Origin: Hedera helix
Lineage: Eukaryota; Streptophyta; Magnoliopsida; Apiales; Araliaceae
NCBI GenBank assembly: GCA_947179155.2
Contig: OX359264.1
Span: 47,050,202-47,114,201, forward strand
DNA: 64,000 nt
Direction of reading: 5' to 3'
This document shows positions 9,651 to 21,849 of the stretch, piece by piece. The notes below the pieces were generated by a model. That model was not told the DNA's origin and searched no databases. It saw only the letters and a program-made list of their open reading frames with translations. The translations under genes were made by a program, and so were the position numbers. Within the stretch, counting starts at the first letter, position 1. Every line of letters starts with the position of its first letter.

Positions 9651-11527
9651 AGTTGGGTTATAGACCTTAGGTAATAGTACCTTAGGCTATGATCTTTGTG
9701 TGTGAAAGAAGGAATAGTAAAGTAAGAGACTCTAGATGAACTGAGTCAGTAAAAAAATGAATTTTGGGAATTCAGGATCAAGAAATGATAATGGTGTTTT
9801 AAGATAAGATAATGAGAAATGATAAAGGATCAAAAGCAATCAAAGATACAAGGGACTCTTGGTGAGTCGTGCACAGTAAGATATGAATCGATCAAATTCA
9901 TATCAGATCAAGGAAAAGTAAAGTAAAAGCTGAGTAAAGGCTAAGTGAGGAAATGTTAGGGTATGTGGGATTTTTCATTGAGGACTCATGGTAGTGGCCG
10001 AGTGTGCACTTCCTCGGTATGGGACGGGGATTTGTACTTGCTTAGCTTCCTGTCGTGATAATCAGTGGAGATCCAGCGTCACGGTAAGAATGTGAGAAGA
10101 GTTAAGTAAGAAAGATTAATAGTAAAGTTATTTGCGTGTTCTGAAAACCCAAGCGTATGGTAAGTTCGTGACTCATGATTATGTGGTGGAGCCCCTCAGC
10201 GAATGGGCGACTATAGCCTGACTAGGACAAGCTCCGTGAACCATATGATTGTGGTAAGTTCCTGAGCCCAAATACGTGGCAAGTTTGATGAACAGGGTTG
10301 GGTTTAGAATAGAGAGCCATAAGTTGAGAGATATAGTTCTCAGAGATTGGCTAAGGTTAAGTAAATAAGAAAGAGATAGAAATATATAAAAGGATTATAT
10401 GAGTTAAGGAAGTAAAGAAGAGATTATTAGGATTGGGTAGGCAATCCACTCTTCTAGCTATGCTAGACCATCGAAATGTTTTGTTCAAATATCAAAATGT
10501 GATTTTTAAAATTTCGTGATTCATGGTCTATGCCAATTGATTCGGCTAGACAAAGTTATTTTGAAAATTTCAAAATGTATTTATGAAATCATTGTCACAC
10601 TATTGAATATGGTGTGAAATGATAAAATGGCAGAATTCTCAACGTACTTTCATTACGGTACGGTATTAAGAGGTCAAAAGTGACCGAATTCTCAACGTAC
10701 TGCTAAGATTGTGCGGTATTATGAAGCTTTTTTAAAAAGATTTTATGGGGTTCAAGTTTTGAACCAATGACAGTGAAAGTGAACTTTTGAAAAGTTCAAG
10801 TTACAGTAAATGAACAGTTTATTGATGTGAGTCTATGCCATTTGTTTCGGCTAGACCATTCTGCTAAAGAAATTAGTAAATGTTTTTGAAATTCAGATAA
10901 TGGATAAAGCAAATGTTTTTCAAGGCTGAGGTGAACAACCCTAAAAAGGGGAAATATGGTACAGGGGTTGGATAACACGGCTCAACCCAAAGGAAAAGGA
11001 AAAATGTTGTGCACAACAAAAGGGGTACGATAGACTGATCACCTAGCGTGCCTATTGGGTATGACAATCTTTGTGGTTGCTCATATTCTTAACGAATATA
11101 CGGTCTTATGACCTTTGGATATTTCAGTCCTAGTGACTGTTAATATTCTTAACGTGTTCATGGTTAAATGACACTTGGATATTAGCAGTCTTTGTGATTG
11201 TTAATATTCTTAATGTGTTCATTGGTCTTTAAGACCCCTCAGCAAAAGCAAAAGTTATGTTTTAAAAGCAAAAGTTTTATGAAAAGTTTTATGGAAAAGC
11301 TACTCTTATTTATTTAAGCTACTTCACAGTTATTGAACAATTGTGGAGATTCCAGAAAGACATTCCAATATTCTGGAATGAAAGTAGAAAGGGGTAAGAT
11401 GGGTAGAGAGAGATGAGAATGTAAAAGTAGTTGAAAATTGAGCTATGTTAAATGAAAGCAGAAATATATGTATGTTGCTAATAAATAAGGAATGAGTACG
11501 CGGCAAATTTCGGGGACGAAATTTTAT

Positions 11528-11541
11528 GAAGGAAGGGTGAA
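11528..11541 (+). other. polypurine tract of LARD-A with residual chromovirus pol tail
   Basis: GAAGGAAGGGTGAA directly precedes the right LTR. Just upstream, about 11505-11527, TTTCGGGGACGAAATTTTAT matches the last codons of chromovirus pol (compare element orientation of 3440-3465), a relic of the ancestral coding element. Confidence 0.85.
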
Positions 11542-14500
11542 TGTAACAACCCAGGATTTTACAGAATTTTAAATAAGGATTATGATTAATTAAGTAAAGG
11601 ATAGCAGTAAAACCTAGTGTTTAATGTTAAATGTATCAAGGAATGTTTTGTTATGTAAGCAATGTGCTAAATGACCTATGTGGTTAATTAAATATGTGGA
11701 TATATATGTAATTTGAGTTAAATAAAGAAATAAGGAATTTAAAGTTATAGAATATGGTAACGAGGAATGTATAATTAAATGAAGGTGTTAGTTATGAAAA
11801 GTGAGAACGAGATTGATGACTAGGCTTGGAGAGGCGAAATTATGAGAATGACAAGATAGAACATGTATGTATGTGCAGAGAAGAAGAAGCTGTATAATTA
11901 AATTGGGTTATTAAGGATTAAGGACTATTAAGTGTTGATATATGAATATATGAATTTGTTAAGGAAATTGATATTAAATGATGGAAATAAGATAATTGTG
12001 ATATGATGTGGAAAGACAAAAAGGTAATGCTCTTAAATATGAGTATAAGGAACATAGATTTTATGTACGTTGAGAATTGGATGATGTGTGTTATGTAAAT
12101 AACTGAAATGACGTTAAAGTCATAATTGTGATATTATGAGTTTAAATGATAAATGATGATGGATTTTGATAATCCGATCGAGGTTCGTTTCTCGAGGAAG
12201 TGGTTTATGGAAATGATGAACAGTTCAATTATATTGAGATGTCGGATATTGAAATTTAATTGAATATGGAACCAAATGGTTTGTAGAAAATTATGCATGA
12301 ATTGATATGAAAATTAGCAATTATTGTGATTATTGGAATTAAGTTATGATATTTAAGTTTCAAAGGGTGACAAATAAATTGGGACAAGCCAATTGGGGAC
12401 TAGTTGATGATGCAATAAAATTCAAGTCTATGGAAACAAGTTTGGATCAAAATGGAATTTAATTGGATTGGAGCTAAGCAATTTATAGTTTAAAGGAATT
12501 AAAATTCCTAGATTTTATGGCTAATGACAATATTGCCCTTATCAATTTAAGGAATGACAATTGTATCCTAAGTGGTTTAATGACCATATCATCCTTGCTT
12601 AACAATATGAATTACCTTATATAACCCTAACTATGTATGTGAGTTAACTTAACCAAGATGGTTAAGTGTTGGAGTTTTAGCTTTAATATATGTATGTATA
12701 TGTTAAGGATTATAAGTAGTTCTTTTACTGATTTTTCTTGCTATCTTCGAAAGTTTCAAGTATGTGAGCTAACAAAAGAGAGTTAAGAGAGAAAGAGCAA
12801 GAAGGAGCTAGGGTTTCCATGTTAGATCAATAAAGTGCTGGAAAAGTGTCCACAAATGGAAGAACAAGCCATCTAAAGTGAAGAATTAAGCTCTATTATG
12901 TTTTGTAGCAAGAAAGAAGGAGACTACATGAAGGTATGATTATGTTTGAACCATGAACATTAGTATTTATGTATTTAAATTGAAGAATATGAGAAGCCAT
13001 GCATGTATTCATGCTTAGATGCAAAGATTATGTGAGGTTTATGTGTATTATATGAAACCCTAAGCATAAGAGTTGTTGATCAAAGGTGGTGAGTATTTAG
13101 GTATGATTTCAAGCTAAAGATCATGATTTATTGGTTGATCATGCAATATATGTTGGTATTTGGTTGAAAACCTAGTTGAAAGATATGTTTATGTTGGAAA
13201 TATTTGAAAGTTCATGCTAGATAGTATTATGAGTACACAAATGAAAGAGAAGCATGTTTGGATTAAGGAAAATGTAATATTAAGTTATGACTTAAAGAGG
13301 ATTATGTGTTATAAGGGGTTAGATTTGATGAAAACCTAATAGAGAGTGATAACTATGTTGAATACATGAAAAATCTCATGTTAGATAGCATACAAGAGGC
13401 TTTGAAGATTATGAAACATGTTTTATGTAAGGAAATACAATATTAGGCTATACTTTTTGTGTAGACAACGTAATAATCTGTAAAGTGTATTGGAAGATAC
13501 ATATGGAAGTTGTGAGAATATACAAAGTTGTTAAATGTATATGTGATAGCCTAGGTGGTGTGTTGGATTTAAGATGTTAAGTTGAGTTAAGGCTTGAAAT
13601 TGAAAAGTTGAGAATATGCCATCAATATGTGAATTTGGCCATGGAGTGTAATTGGTGATCAAACGATACTAAAAAACTAAGTTTGATGTTAATACACGTG
13701 TTAAAGATGATTTGGAAGTTATTTGGCGTCTATGGCGACAATTGAAAATTTTAAACGTTTAAAAACGTTCGCCGGTGCCTAAAACGAGTTATTTTGGAAA
13801 AAAAGAATTCAAGTGACAAGTTATAGACGTTTTAAGGGATCATGCAAGTCAATTGTATGTTATATGTGTTATGTGTTAAGTTAGAATCAAGTTTTACATT
13901 GAGGGGCCAAGAATAGCCTAAGAGTTGGAAATGAGAAATTCATGAAAAGTTTGGAAGTTTTGATGAAAATCCAACAAAGGTGTGATTTTTGGCAATTTTG
14001 AGAATCTAAAGGTGAAATGAATTCAAATGGCCTAGGATAATGTAAATACACGTGTTTAGATTGATTTGGGAATCGACGGAATTGAATTTGAGCGAAATGG
14101 CGATTCGAACGATCGAAATCGATCGTTTCGAATCGAAATGGATTTTTACGGACAAAAGTCGCCTCGTGCGAAATTTTAAGGTTTTGAAAGTTTGGACATG
14201 TCACATATAGGTTATGTGAGCTATGTTAAGTGTTGAAATGGAATTTGGAAGCTTATGGCCAAAAATCACAAAGTTAGTACAAAGTTGGTTTTGAAGTTGA
14301 AAAAAATTCTAAGTCTGGAAACGTGTTGAACAGCCCTCCTAGGGGCTAGTGTATCTCTACTTTTAAGAAGCCAAATGTGGTAATTAGTATTTTTGTAAAA
14401 TACTAGGTAGTAAGGTCTAGATGTGGTCCAAATTTCAGCTCAATTGGAGTTAAGATGAAGAAATTAAAAATTGGCAAAGGTAGTGCAAAAATCAGATTTC

Positions 14501-15963
14501 CAGATTTTGAACATGGCGCCCCCGCGCCATGTTTTGTACTAAAAGTGGCGCCCCGGCGCCATGTTACTGTTCATCGACCGAGAAGATTTCGCGGCCAGCG
14601 AGCTCTGGCGGCGCCGGGGCGGAGTTACTGTTCATTTGAAATTTTTTTAAGCTTCCAAAAAGCTATATTTTGATATTGAATGATAAAAATGAGTTATATA
14701 AACCCTAAAAGTAATAATAATGGTTAAATTAAAGGGTGTTAAGTTATAATGAAATGAAAAATGGCATAATATAACATGCCTAAAGCTAATCCAAAACATG
14801 TTATAAGTTACGAAAAAGGTCGGAAGCAAGTTAGGGTGTATTATAAACCTACATAAGGTGTAATACATCAAATGTGAAATGGTTAAAGACGGATGATCAT
14901 GTATTTATGGAATTAGTTTGATAAGTTATACAAGTTATACAAGTTTATGATCTTATAATGACATATAAGCTATATGTTGACAGACAGAGTTCGAAACGAG
15001 CAAGCCGATAAGACGGATAACGAAGGATGATTGAGGAAGTACAGGTTAAGTAAAACAAAGGCGTACAGGCAAGTTTTTCAGATCTAAAAGTACCAATTGA
15101 ACTACGTGAATTATGTGATAGTTGAAATGGGCACTCCGTGCCACAACGTGATCTAACTGTTAAATGCAATACGTGATATTTGAGCCTAACATGGTAAAGT
15201 AAGTGACACATGACGCATAATATAAACTGTGAGCATGAGAGATATTAACTGAATTACTTGCTGAGCTTTATGCTCATTCTTGCTATGTACTAACGTTTCA
15301 GGTAAGGTACAAGAAGGCCGGAGATTCCGGTACAGCTAAGGTAAAGAATGTGAATGAATGGATATGCAGGAAGTAAAATTGATATATGTAATCTGTTTTA
15401 CATGAAAGCAATGAATGTTGAGAGTCCATGAGGATGGATTTGTATGTATGTAAGATTTAGAAAAGTTGTATTAATATAAAATTGAGGTATTATCGATTAG
15501 TTGAGTTTGATATGTAATGAGCTTATATATATATGGTACAGTTGTACGTACAGTACAGAGGTTTGTAAACAGGTACAGGTATGAAGCAGATGTATGAATA
15601 CAGGTACAGGTAAACAGAGCCATATATAGACGGAACCATGGCGAAATTTATTTACAAGTTATGAAAATAGTTAATATATATGTATGTTTATAATAGGTCG
15701 CAAATTCTTAATGGTTGACCTAAGTTATAATGAAGAGCAAGTAAACGTTACGATCCTGAGACAAGTTTAAAGAATGTAAGATAAATAAGTTTTAAAAAAT
15801 AAGAAAAAAATATGGACCAAATTTAAGGTCAACAGATTGGTGTTAAAGATTAAAGGTTAAGTTTAACGCACGAGATCCCAGTTAATATGGTTTTAAAGTT
15901 AATAATTGTGATATCCAGAGAAAATCGGATAATTAAATAAGGTCGGGATTTCGGGCTGTTACA
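11542..15963 (+). repeat. LARD-A right LTR (4422 bp)
   Basis: Same length as the left LTR. Differences seen by eye are about 11 single-base changes, for example the base corresponding to left position 5404 and the changes near 12100, 13430, 13450, 13675, 14437, 15459 and 15737. The GC island recurs at 14512-14638. Ends GGGCTGTTACA and is followed by the TAGTG duplication. Confidence 0.95.
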
Positions 15964-15968
15964 TAGTG
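15964..15968. other. target-site duplication of LARD-A, right copy (TAGTG)
   Basis: Exact repeat of 5209-5213. Chromovirus RNase H sequence resumes at 15969. Confidence 0.95.
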
Positions 15969-16920
15969 TCTCTAGATCTTCAATGAGAAAACAACCGCTG
16001 CCAATTTTAAATCATGAGTATGATAATTTTTCTCATAATCTTTGAGTTGTCAAGATACATAGGCTAAAACTTTTCCATACTGCAAAAGTACACAACCTAG
16101 ATATTTGCCTGAAGCATCATTGTAGATAACAAATTCTCCCGATCCTGATGGTATGGTCAGAACAGGAGCTGAAATAAGTCTATTCTTAAGTTCTTAAAAA
16201 AATTTCTCGCATTCCTCGTTCCATACAAATTTTATGCTTTTCTGAATCAGCTGAGTTAATGGAGTGGCGATTTAAGAAAATCTTTCTACGAATCTCCAAT
16301 AATAATCAGCTAAGCCTAGAAAACTTCGGACTTCAGTTACTGACTGAGGTTGCTCCCAATTTAATATTGCTTCAATCTTTGCAGGGTTAATTGATATTCC
16401 CTGACTGAAAATCACATGCCCAAGGAACGTGACTTTCTCAAGCCAAAACTCACACATCTTTAGCTTGGCATACAACTTGTTCTCACGTAACTTTTGGAGT
16501 ATTAATCTCAAGTGATGTTCATGATTGTCACGACTCTTAGAGTATATGAGAATGTCATCAATAAAGCCAACCATAAAATGATCCAAATATTCCTTGAATA
16601 TCTGGTTCATCATGTCCATGAAAGCTGCAGGAGCATTGGTTAGTCCAAAAGACATTACTAAGAACTCATAATGCCCGTAGCAGATTCTGAAAGTAGTCTT
16701 TGGAATGTCATCAGCTTTAACTTTTAACTGATGATATCCAGAGCGAAGATCAATCTTTGAGAAATATTGAGCACCTTGTAATTGATCAAACATGTCATTA
16801 ATTCGAGGTAACGGGTACCTATTTTTGATGGTAACATGATTCAACTCTCGGTAGTCAATGCACAATGTCATACTCCTATCTTTTTTCTTGACAAAAAGAA
16901 CAGAGGCACCCCAAGGCTAT
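15969..16920 (-). pseudogene. chromovirus pol: reverse transcriptase and first part of RNase H
   Basis: Minus-strand RT is open from 16272 to 16871. It reads CIDYRELN, then KIDLRSGYHQL, SFGLTNAPAAFMDMMN and the catalytic FIDDILIYSKS, with both aspartates kept, followed by LGHVIFSQGI and RSFLGLADYYWRF. Downstream, 15969-16270, the RNase H start DASGKYLGCVLLQ is readable with two stops before the LARD-A junction. Upstream, VLFVKKKDRS at about 16875-16905 belongs to the same RT but is cut off by a TAG at about 16915. RT copies element RNA in the cytoplasm; with stops on both sides this copy cannot do so. Confidence 0.9.
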
Positions 16921-17640
16921 GCATTCGGACGAATGAAACCAATATCTAACAATTCCTGTAGTTGGACCTTTAACTCTTCAACTTCAATAGGAGCCATTCG
17001 GTACGGGGCTTTAGAAATAGGCTTAGTACCGGGTTCAAGTTCAATACAGAATTCAATTTCCCAGTTTGGGGGTAAGCCAGGAAGTTTATCGGGGAAAATA
17101 TCAGAAAACTCATTAACAATAGGAATATCATTTAAGTTTGACATATTTTTGTTCAAATCAGTGGCATGAGCTAAAAAGGCTTGACATCCATTATTCACTA
17201 AACGAATGGCTTTATGGCTAGAAATGACAGCTATAGATTTCAATGGTTTGATTGTTTGAATTTGCATGATAGGTTGATTGGGAATATGAAAACTAATGAT
17301 GTTTTGAAAGCAATCAATTTTAGCATGATGATTAGTCAACCAATCAATTCCTAAAATCACATCAAATTCATGCATTTCCAACAAAATAAAGTCAACGGGT
17401 AATATAAGGCTGCTGACTTGAACTAAGCAAGATTTATATATAGTAGATATAAGGGCTATTGCTCCTAATGGGGTTTCAACTAATAAGTTAAAGTCCAAAT
17501 TTTTAGGAGTTAAGTTTAATCGTTAAGCACACGTAGGTGAGATAAAAAAATGGGTAGAACCAGTATCTAACAGGGTATAAACTTCACGAGAATTTATGAA
17601 TAGCTTACCAGTTATCACCTCGTTCGGGTTTTGTGCCATT
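16921..17640 (-). pseudogene. chromovirus aspartic protease and RT N-terminal linker
   Basis: The active-site motif LLDTGSTHFFIS is readable on the minus strand at about 17540-17575, in the same frame as the downstream segment 16917-17498 but separated from it by a TAA at about 17525. The segment continues with FDVILGIDWL, the second conserved protease motif of gypsy elements, then the pre-RT linker ending KAPYRMAPIEVEELKVQLQE, which is standard for Tekay-like RT. The DTG triad is intact; the polyprotein is not. Confidence 0.88.
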
Positions 17641-17747
17641 TGGGATTTGACAACAAAATCTCTCCCTTAAACTACAGATTTTCCCTTATCCGCGCTAGCT
17701 TTTGATACCATCATTACAGCTGGACTTGATTTTGTAACAGAAAAAAA

Positions 17748-18789
17748 TCAAGCAACATGACTTTCATTCTCACAACTGTAGCACAACTTGGACTGCTGAG
17801 TACAATTTGGGCTGATGTGACCCTCCTGACCACACCTGTAGCATCTCACTAGTGGTCGATCTCCTCCCCTTAAAACTAGTGCCGGTGCTGGTGCCGATGC
17901 CCTTCCGTAATCATTGTGGGATCTCTTCCTCTTGAAGTTATTCCCATTAGATTCCCATTTTCTGTTATTTGAGACAGGATTACCACTGAAGTGCTGATTA
18001 CCTCCTATATGGTTCTCGTTCCCGTGGTTGTTGTCATTATTTCTCTCTCTATGTTGGTCATTGACTCTTAGTTGCAATATTTCATTTTCTTACTCTACCC
18101 TTTAAACCCTATCCACAACATCTGAATACAAACAAAATTTATGAGAGTTAAGATGTTAACAAATTTTAGTTCTTAAACCTCGTAAGAACATACGACTCAT
18201 TCACGATTCGTCATCCACTAGATAACTCGGCAAACTTAGCTTTATATTGTGAGACTGTCATGTTTCTCTGCTCTAACTTAATGAATTCTACCTCTTTCAT
18301 ATGGTGGATGCTTTCTAAAAAGTACTTTTTATTAAACAGCTCTTGAAATTATATCCAAGACATCTCGAGTGCTCAAGGATGGATACATTTTACCGCTTTC
18401 CACCAATGGTCCGCCTCACCTCGTAACATAAAGGTGACAAATGGCACCTTCTGATCATCTGCACATCACAGTACATCATATATTTTTGTCGTCTACTTCA
18501 GCCATGCTTCCACCTTGAGTGGGTCGGGCTTCCCAAAAAATTCAGGTGGTCTCAACTCTTTAAATTGCTTAACGGTGATAATCTTTAAATTATCAGCGTT
18601 TCCACCAGTAGGACCTCCCATCGCCTGATGTTGGATAAATTGCATGAAGTTTCTAAAGAAACCATCTTGATTTGCATGATCACCAATGTTATTTTCTGAA
18701 GCTGCAGGAAGATTATTTGTAGCTTCCTGATTTTCAGCTACATTTGCCTCGACCAGTGGATAGTTCATTTCCTGATTTTTACAAGCCAT
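17748..18789 (-). pseudogene. chromovirus gag with zinc knuckles
   Basis: The probable start codon is at 18789 (MACKNQEMNYP). The first open segment (18493-18789) leads into LRPPEFFGKPDPLKVEAWL, the start of the Retrotrans_gag fold. The middle (18078-18490) is broken by stops but still shows residues typical of the fold, such as GEADHWWKAVK, FLESIHHMKEVEF and LEQRNMTVSQY. The last segment (17748-18077) has a basic Q/N/R-rich stretch and a CCHC knuckle CYRCGQEGHISPNC followed by a second, degraded CYSCENESHVA. Gag would form the particle and bind RNA. At least four stops make it non-functional. Confidence 0.87.
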
Positions 18790-18975
18790 TCTAAACTGCG
18801 GTCATAAGATAAATGTTAGTTTAAAAAAACTGACTCATCACTTCCTAGCCCCATATGCAAGCCAACTCATTATATAACAAAATTTAATTTATGTAGGACA
18901 CACTAGTGACATAATCTATTTGTCTCTCTCCTCCTACTTTTACCCCACATCTCTATTAAAGATCATATCCCTAAA

Positions 18976-18986
18976 CTCAGATACCA
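18976..18986 (-). other. primer-binding site of chromovirus
   Basis: On the minus strand TGGTATCTGAG, two bases after the LTR end GGGGGCATCACA. One mismatch to the initiator tRNA-Met site TGGTATCAGAG. Confidence 0.8.
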
Positions 18987-20555
18987 AATGTGATGCCCCC
19001 AAATTTGGGTCTACATAGTCCAATTTGAGACACCAAAAATACATGATAACTAATACAAACAGTATATAGAACAAAAATACAAAACTCAATAATACACAAC
19101 TAAGTCTTCACTATTATTTTCACACTATATACAACATGTGAAGACTACTATAGATATTTCTCGGACCTTCACTCCATTCCCCAGCTAGACCCAGCTATTC
19201 TTTCATTTCCTGAATAACAATGGAACAAAAATAAGGGTGAGCTCAAATAGCCTAATAAAGAAATATTCTGACTAAGATAACAATGAGAAAATTATCATTA
19301 ACCCTCAACAATTGAGTTCTTAATAGAATATAATAAACAACAAGTTTTAGATCAATAATAGCAGCGGAATGAGCAATCCATTAGAAGAATCATGTAGACT
19401 ATAATGTCCACTAGCTTCTCTTTTTAAGAAAAACATCGTCAACTTTTATTTTCTGAAATACCATTAGTCATGATAATACAAATTCATAGTTCTTGGTCAT
19501 AATCATGCAAGTTAACAGTTCATCTTTGCACTACGGGCTAAAGATATTCAAATATAACACCAATGGTCATGATCATACCAGCCTTCAGTCTTTGGTCATA
19601 ATCATACCAAACAACATATCATCTTTGTCTCAGGCCAAAGAGAACATTCATCATGTGCCCTAAAAGACACACCACTATTATATCGCCTTTAACCTATCAT
19701 CTGTGTCACAGGCCATAAATATTCACAACAACTTGATTCTTGATGATTAGAATAATAACAGAGATATAAATGATGAATAAAATAACATGATACTTTGTCT
19801 TGAGTCAAATAATGTCCAAATTATCAACATGATATGAACTCAAATTCAAGAATGATATTCAAGATCCACAGTTCAGAATAACGGTTAAAGTTCAATAGGA
19901 AGATTCAGAAAAATAAAAAGGTTTAATTGAAATGATATTATATGAAGCGCAAACTATTAAAGAACATATAATCATTTCAATTTTTTTTACCAAATAGTAC
20001 TTACCATAATAAGTTTAAGAGTATGAAAGAAATGATATCCCTTACCGTAGCAAGTTAGAAAATGATATCCTTTTACGAGTATGAAAAGAATGATATCTCT
20101 TATCTTAACATGTGACTGGATATTAATTTAAACTAAGTTGATCAACCTATATATTTATAATTTAATTAGTAACTATCACATATAATTTCATGGTGTATAC
20201 CAATTCATATGAAATCATCAAAAGTGATTGATAGAATAAAGTAGAATAACTTCAATATAGTTTTTGAAAGAAAATAATATTTCAAAATAAATCTTCCAAA
20301 GGAAGCTTTTCAAAATAAATCTTCTAAAGGAAGAGTCTTCTAAAGGAAGATTTATAAACACCGTGTGATATGTGTGGTTGCTTATATAACTTTTATAAAA
20401 AGACTTACTTGAACAGTACTCGTACACTTACAGATCTTCACAAATACTCAAGATGGCTTTAGCACACTTAAAGAGAACTTACATAAAGTAATATTTAGAG
20501 AGTGAAAGAAAGAATAAGCAAAGAAATTTATAAAAATTTCTTAAGTTAAGGCCTC

Positions 20556-20563
20556 TATTTATA
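20556..20563 (-). promoter_or_regulatory. TATA box of chromovirus LTR
   Basis: TATAAATA on the minus strand in the context GGCTATAAATAGAGGCC, an ideal plant TATA context. The same context occurs in the solo LTR at 26641-26648. Transcription would start about 30 bases further left. Confidence 0.7.
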
Positions 20564-20797
20564 GCCAAAAATCTTATCATAATCCAAGATTTCATAATTT
20601 AATCCAAACCGTATATTTCAAGATAATGTTTAATCCATACCACTCATTTCATTTTTTTAAAATTTCTTTACTCTAAACCATTAATTTAAATATCATCTTT
20701 AATCTACACCGTTCATTTCAAATTCTATAATTATTACATTGTCTTTAATTTATACTATTCATTTCAGGTTTTCTTTACTCTACACCATTCATTTAAT

Positions 20798-21095
20798 AAA
20801 ATAATTAACTTTATATATAAAATAATTAACTTTATATAAATCAATTAACTTTACATATAAAATAATTAACTTTACATAAATCCATTAACTTTATATATAA
20901 AATAATTAACTTTATATATAAATCAATTAACTTTTTATATATAAAGCAATTAACTTTAATTAAATCAATTCACTTTATATATAAAATAATTAACTTTATA
21001 TATAAAATAATTAACTTTATATAGATCTATTAACTTTATATATAAATCAATTAACTTTATATATAAAATAATTAACTTTATATAAAGTATATAAA
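20798..21095. repeat. tandem array of TTAACTTTATATATAAAATAA-like units in chromovirus 5' LTR
   Basis: About 14 imperfect units of roughly 18-22 bp, each with TTAACTTTATATA. The homologous array in the solo LTR is longer (26095-26570), so copy number varies between LTRs of the family. Confidence 0.88.
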
Positions 21096-21849
21096 ACAAA
21101 TAAGTTTATAAATTATTTTAACAATAATTCACCAATTATTCACAATTATTTATTATGATAACCAATTGTTATAAATACAGTGTTGTTGGCTTTCTGAATT
21201 AAAGACTCATAATACCAGCAGAAATATCAACTAATAATGGAATATAACAGTTTAATCAACATCATAATAGAGATAATAATAATTTAGAAAATAAGTAAAA
21301 GAAAGAGCACGTTACTGTGTAATGAAAAATATTGATTCAGTAATGTGAATTACTGCGCATATACTACTGTGACAATTATCAGTTTAATAATATGAATTAT
21401 TGTACATGTGACAATTATTGGTTTAATAAAGTCAATATTATACAATAGCCACTTTATCAGTTCAATAATATGAAACAATGTGCAATACTGTGTGCTACTG
21501 TGCAATACCGTGTGCTACTGTGCAATACCATATGTTACTGCTCCTTTACCACCAGGTATTTTAACAGTTAAAAGTGATAATACTGTTGATTATTTTTATT
21601 TAAAAATATTACTTATGTCATTTTCTATATCCGACAATATTTCGTTGTGGGAGTCCACCAAAATTTGGTTATTTTGGCACCGTCGTGCGAATCTAATATT
21701 TCCCGACAAAACGAATATTCCTCGACAAGATAAAATTTGCATAAAACATTTCTTAATTTTCACTTTTGTCAATTTATTCACTTACTGTTTCAGAAGAAAA
21801 TATATAACGAAAAATTAAATTTGTATTTCATAAAAGTTGAGGTTTTACA

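Larger units (their letters stand above)
9636..11541 (+). other. LARD-A internal region, non-coding, conserved with LARD-B
   Basis: No frame resembles Gag or Pol. Two parts resemble LARD-B: about 9955-10260 matches 54040-54420 (shared words such as ATTGAGGACT, GCTTAGCTTCCT, TATGGTAAGTTCGTGA and CCCCTCAGCGAATGG), and about 10830-11240 resembles part of the LARD-B LTR (51660-52020; CGGCTAGACCAT, TGATCACCTAG, TATGACCTTT). The region 10440-10900 contains three variants of a CTATGCCA..TTCGGCTAGAC unit. Conservation without coding capacity suggests a leader or packaging function, which is inference. Confidence 0.8.
5214..15963 (+). mobile_element. LARD-A: large non-autonomous LTR element, recent insertion (10,750 bp)
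   Basis: Two LTRs of exactly 4422 bp (5214-9635 and 11542-15963) flank a 1906-bp centre with an initiator-methionine primer site and a polypurine tract. Both LTRs start TGTAACAACCC and end GGGCTGTTACA. The centre has no coding sequence I can recognise, which fits the large retrotransposon derivative (LARD) definition: long LTRs, full cis signals, no proteins. I counted about 11 substitutions and no indels between the LTRs (about 0.25%), so it inserted very recently. With the commonly used plant rate of 1.3e-8 per site per year this is of the order of 0.1 million years. A few bases of chromovirus pol remain beside the polypurine tract, pointing to a Tekay-like helper. Confidence 0.93.
2946..21849 (-). 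mobile_element. Ty3/gypsy chromovirus (Tekay-like), minus strand, carrying two younger insertions
   Basis: Minus-strand order from right to left: 5' LTR 18989-21849, primer site 18976-18986, gag, protease, RT, RNase H, integrase and chromodomain, polypurine tract 3427-3438, then a 3' LTR piece 2946-3426. This order and the C-terminal chromodomain identify a chromovirus. The body is split by LARD-A (5214-15963) inside RNase H and the 3' LTR is split by the copia element. Every coding part carries stops, so it is inactive. The 5' LTR and the 3' LTR remnant differ clearly, consistent with an older insertion than the LARD-A inside it. Confidence 0.9.
18989..21849 (-). repeat. chromovirus 5' LTR (2861 bp)
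   Basis: In element orientation it starts TGTAAAACCTCAACTTTT at 21849 and ends GGGGGCATCACA at 18989, next to the primer site. It contains imperfect repeats of TTTGGTCATAATCATACCA at about 19480-19740, a TATA box at 20556-20563 and an AT-rich tandem array at 20798-21095. The family is also present as a solo LTR (25292-28584), the 3' LTR piece (2946-3426) and a diverged copy (61326 onward). Confidence 0.9.
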
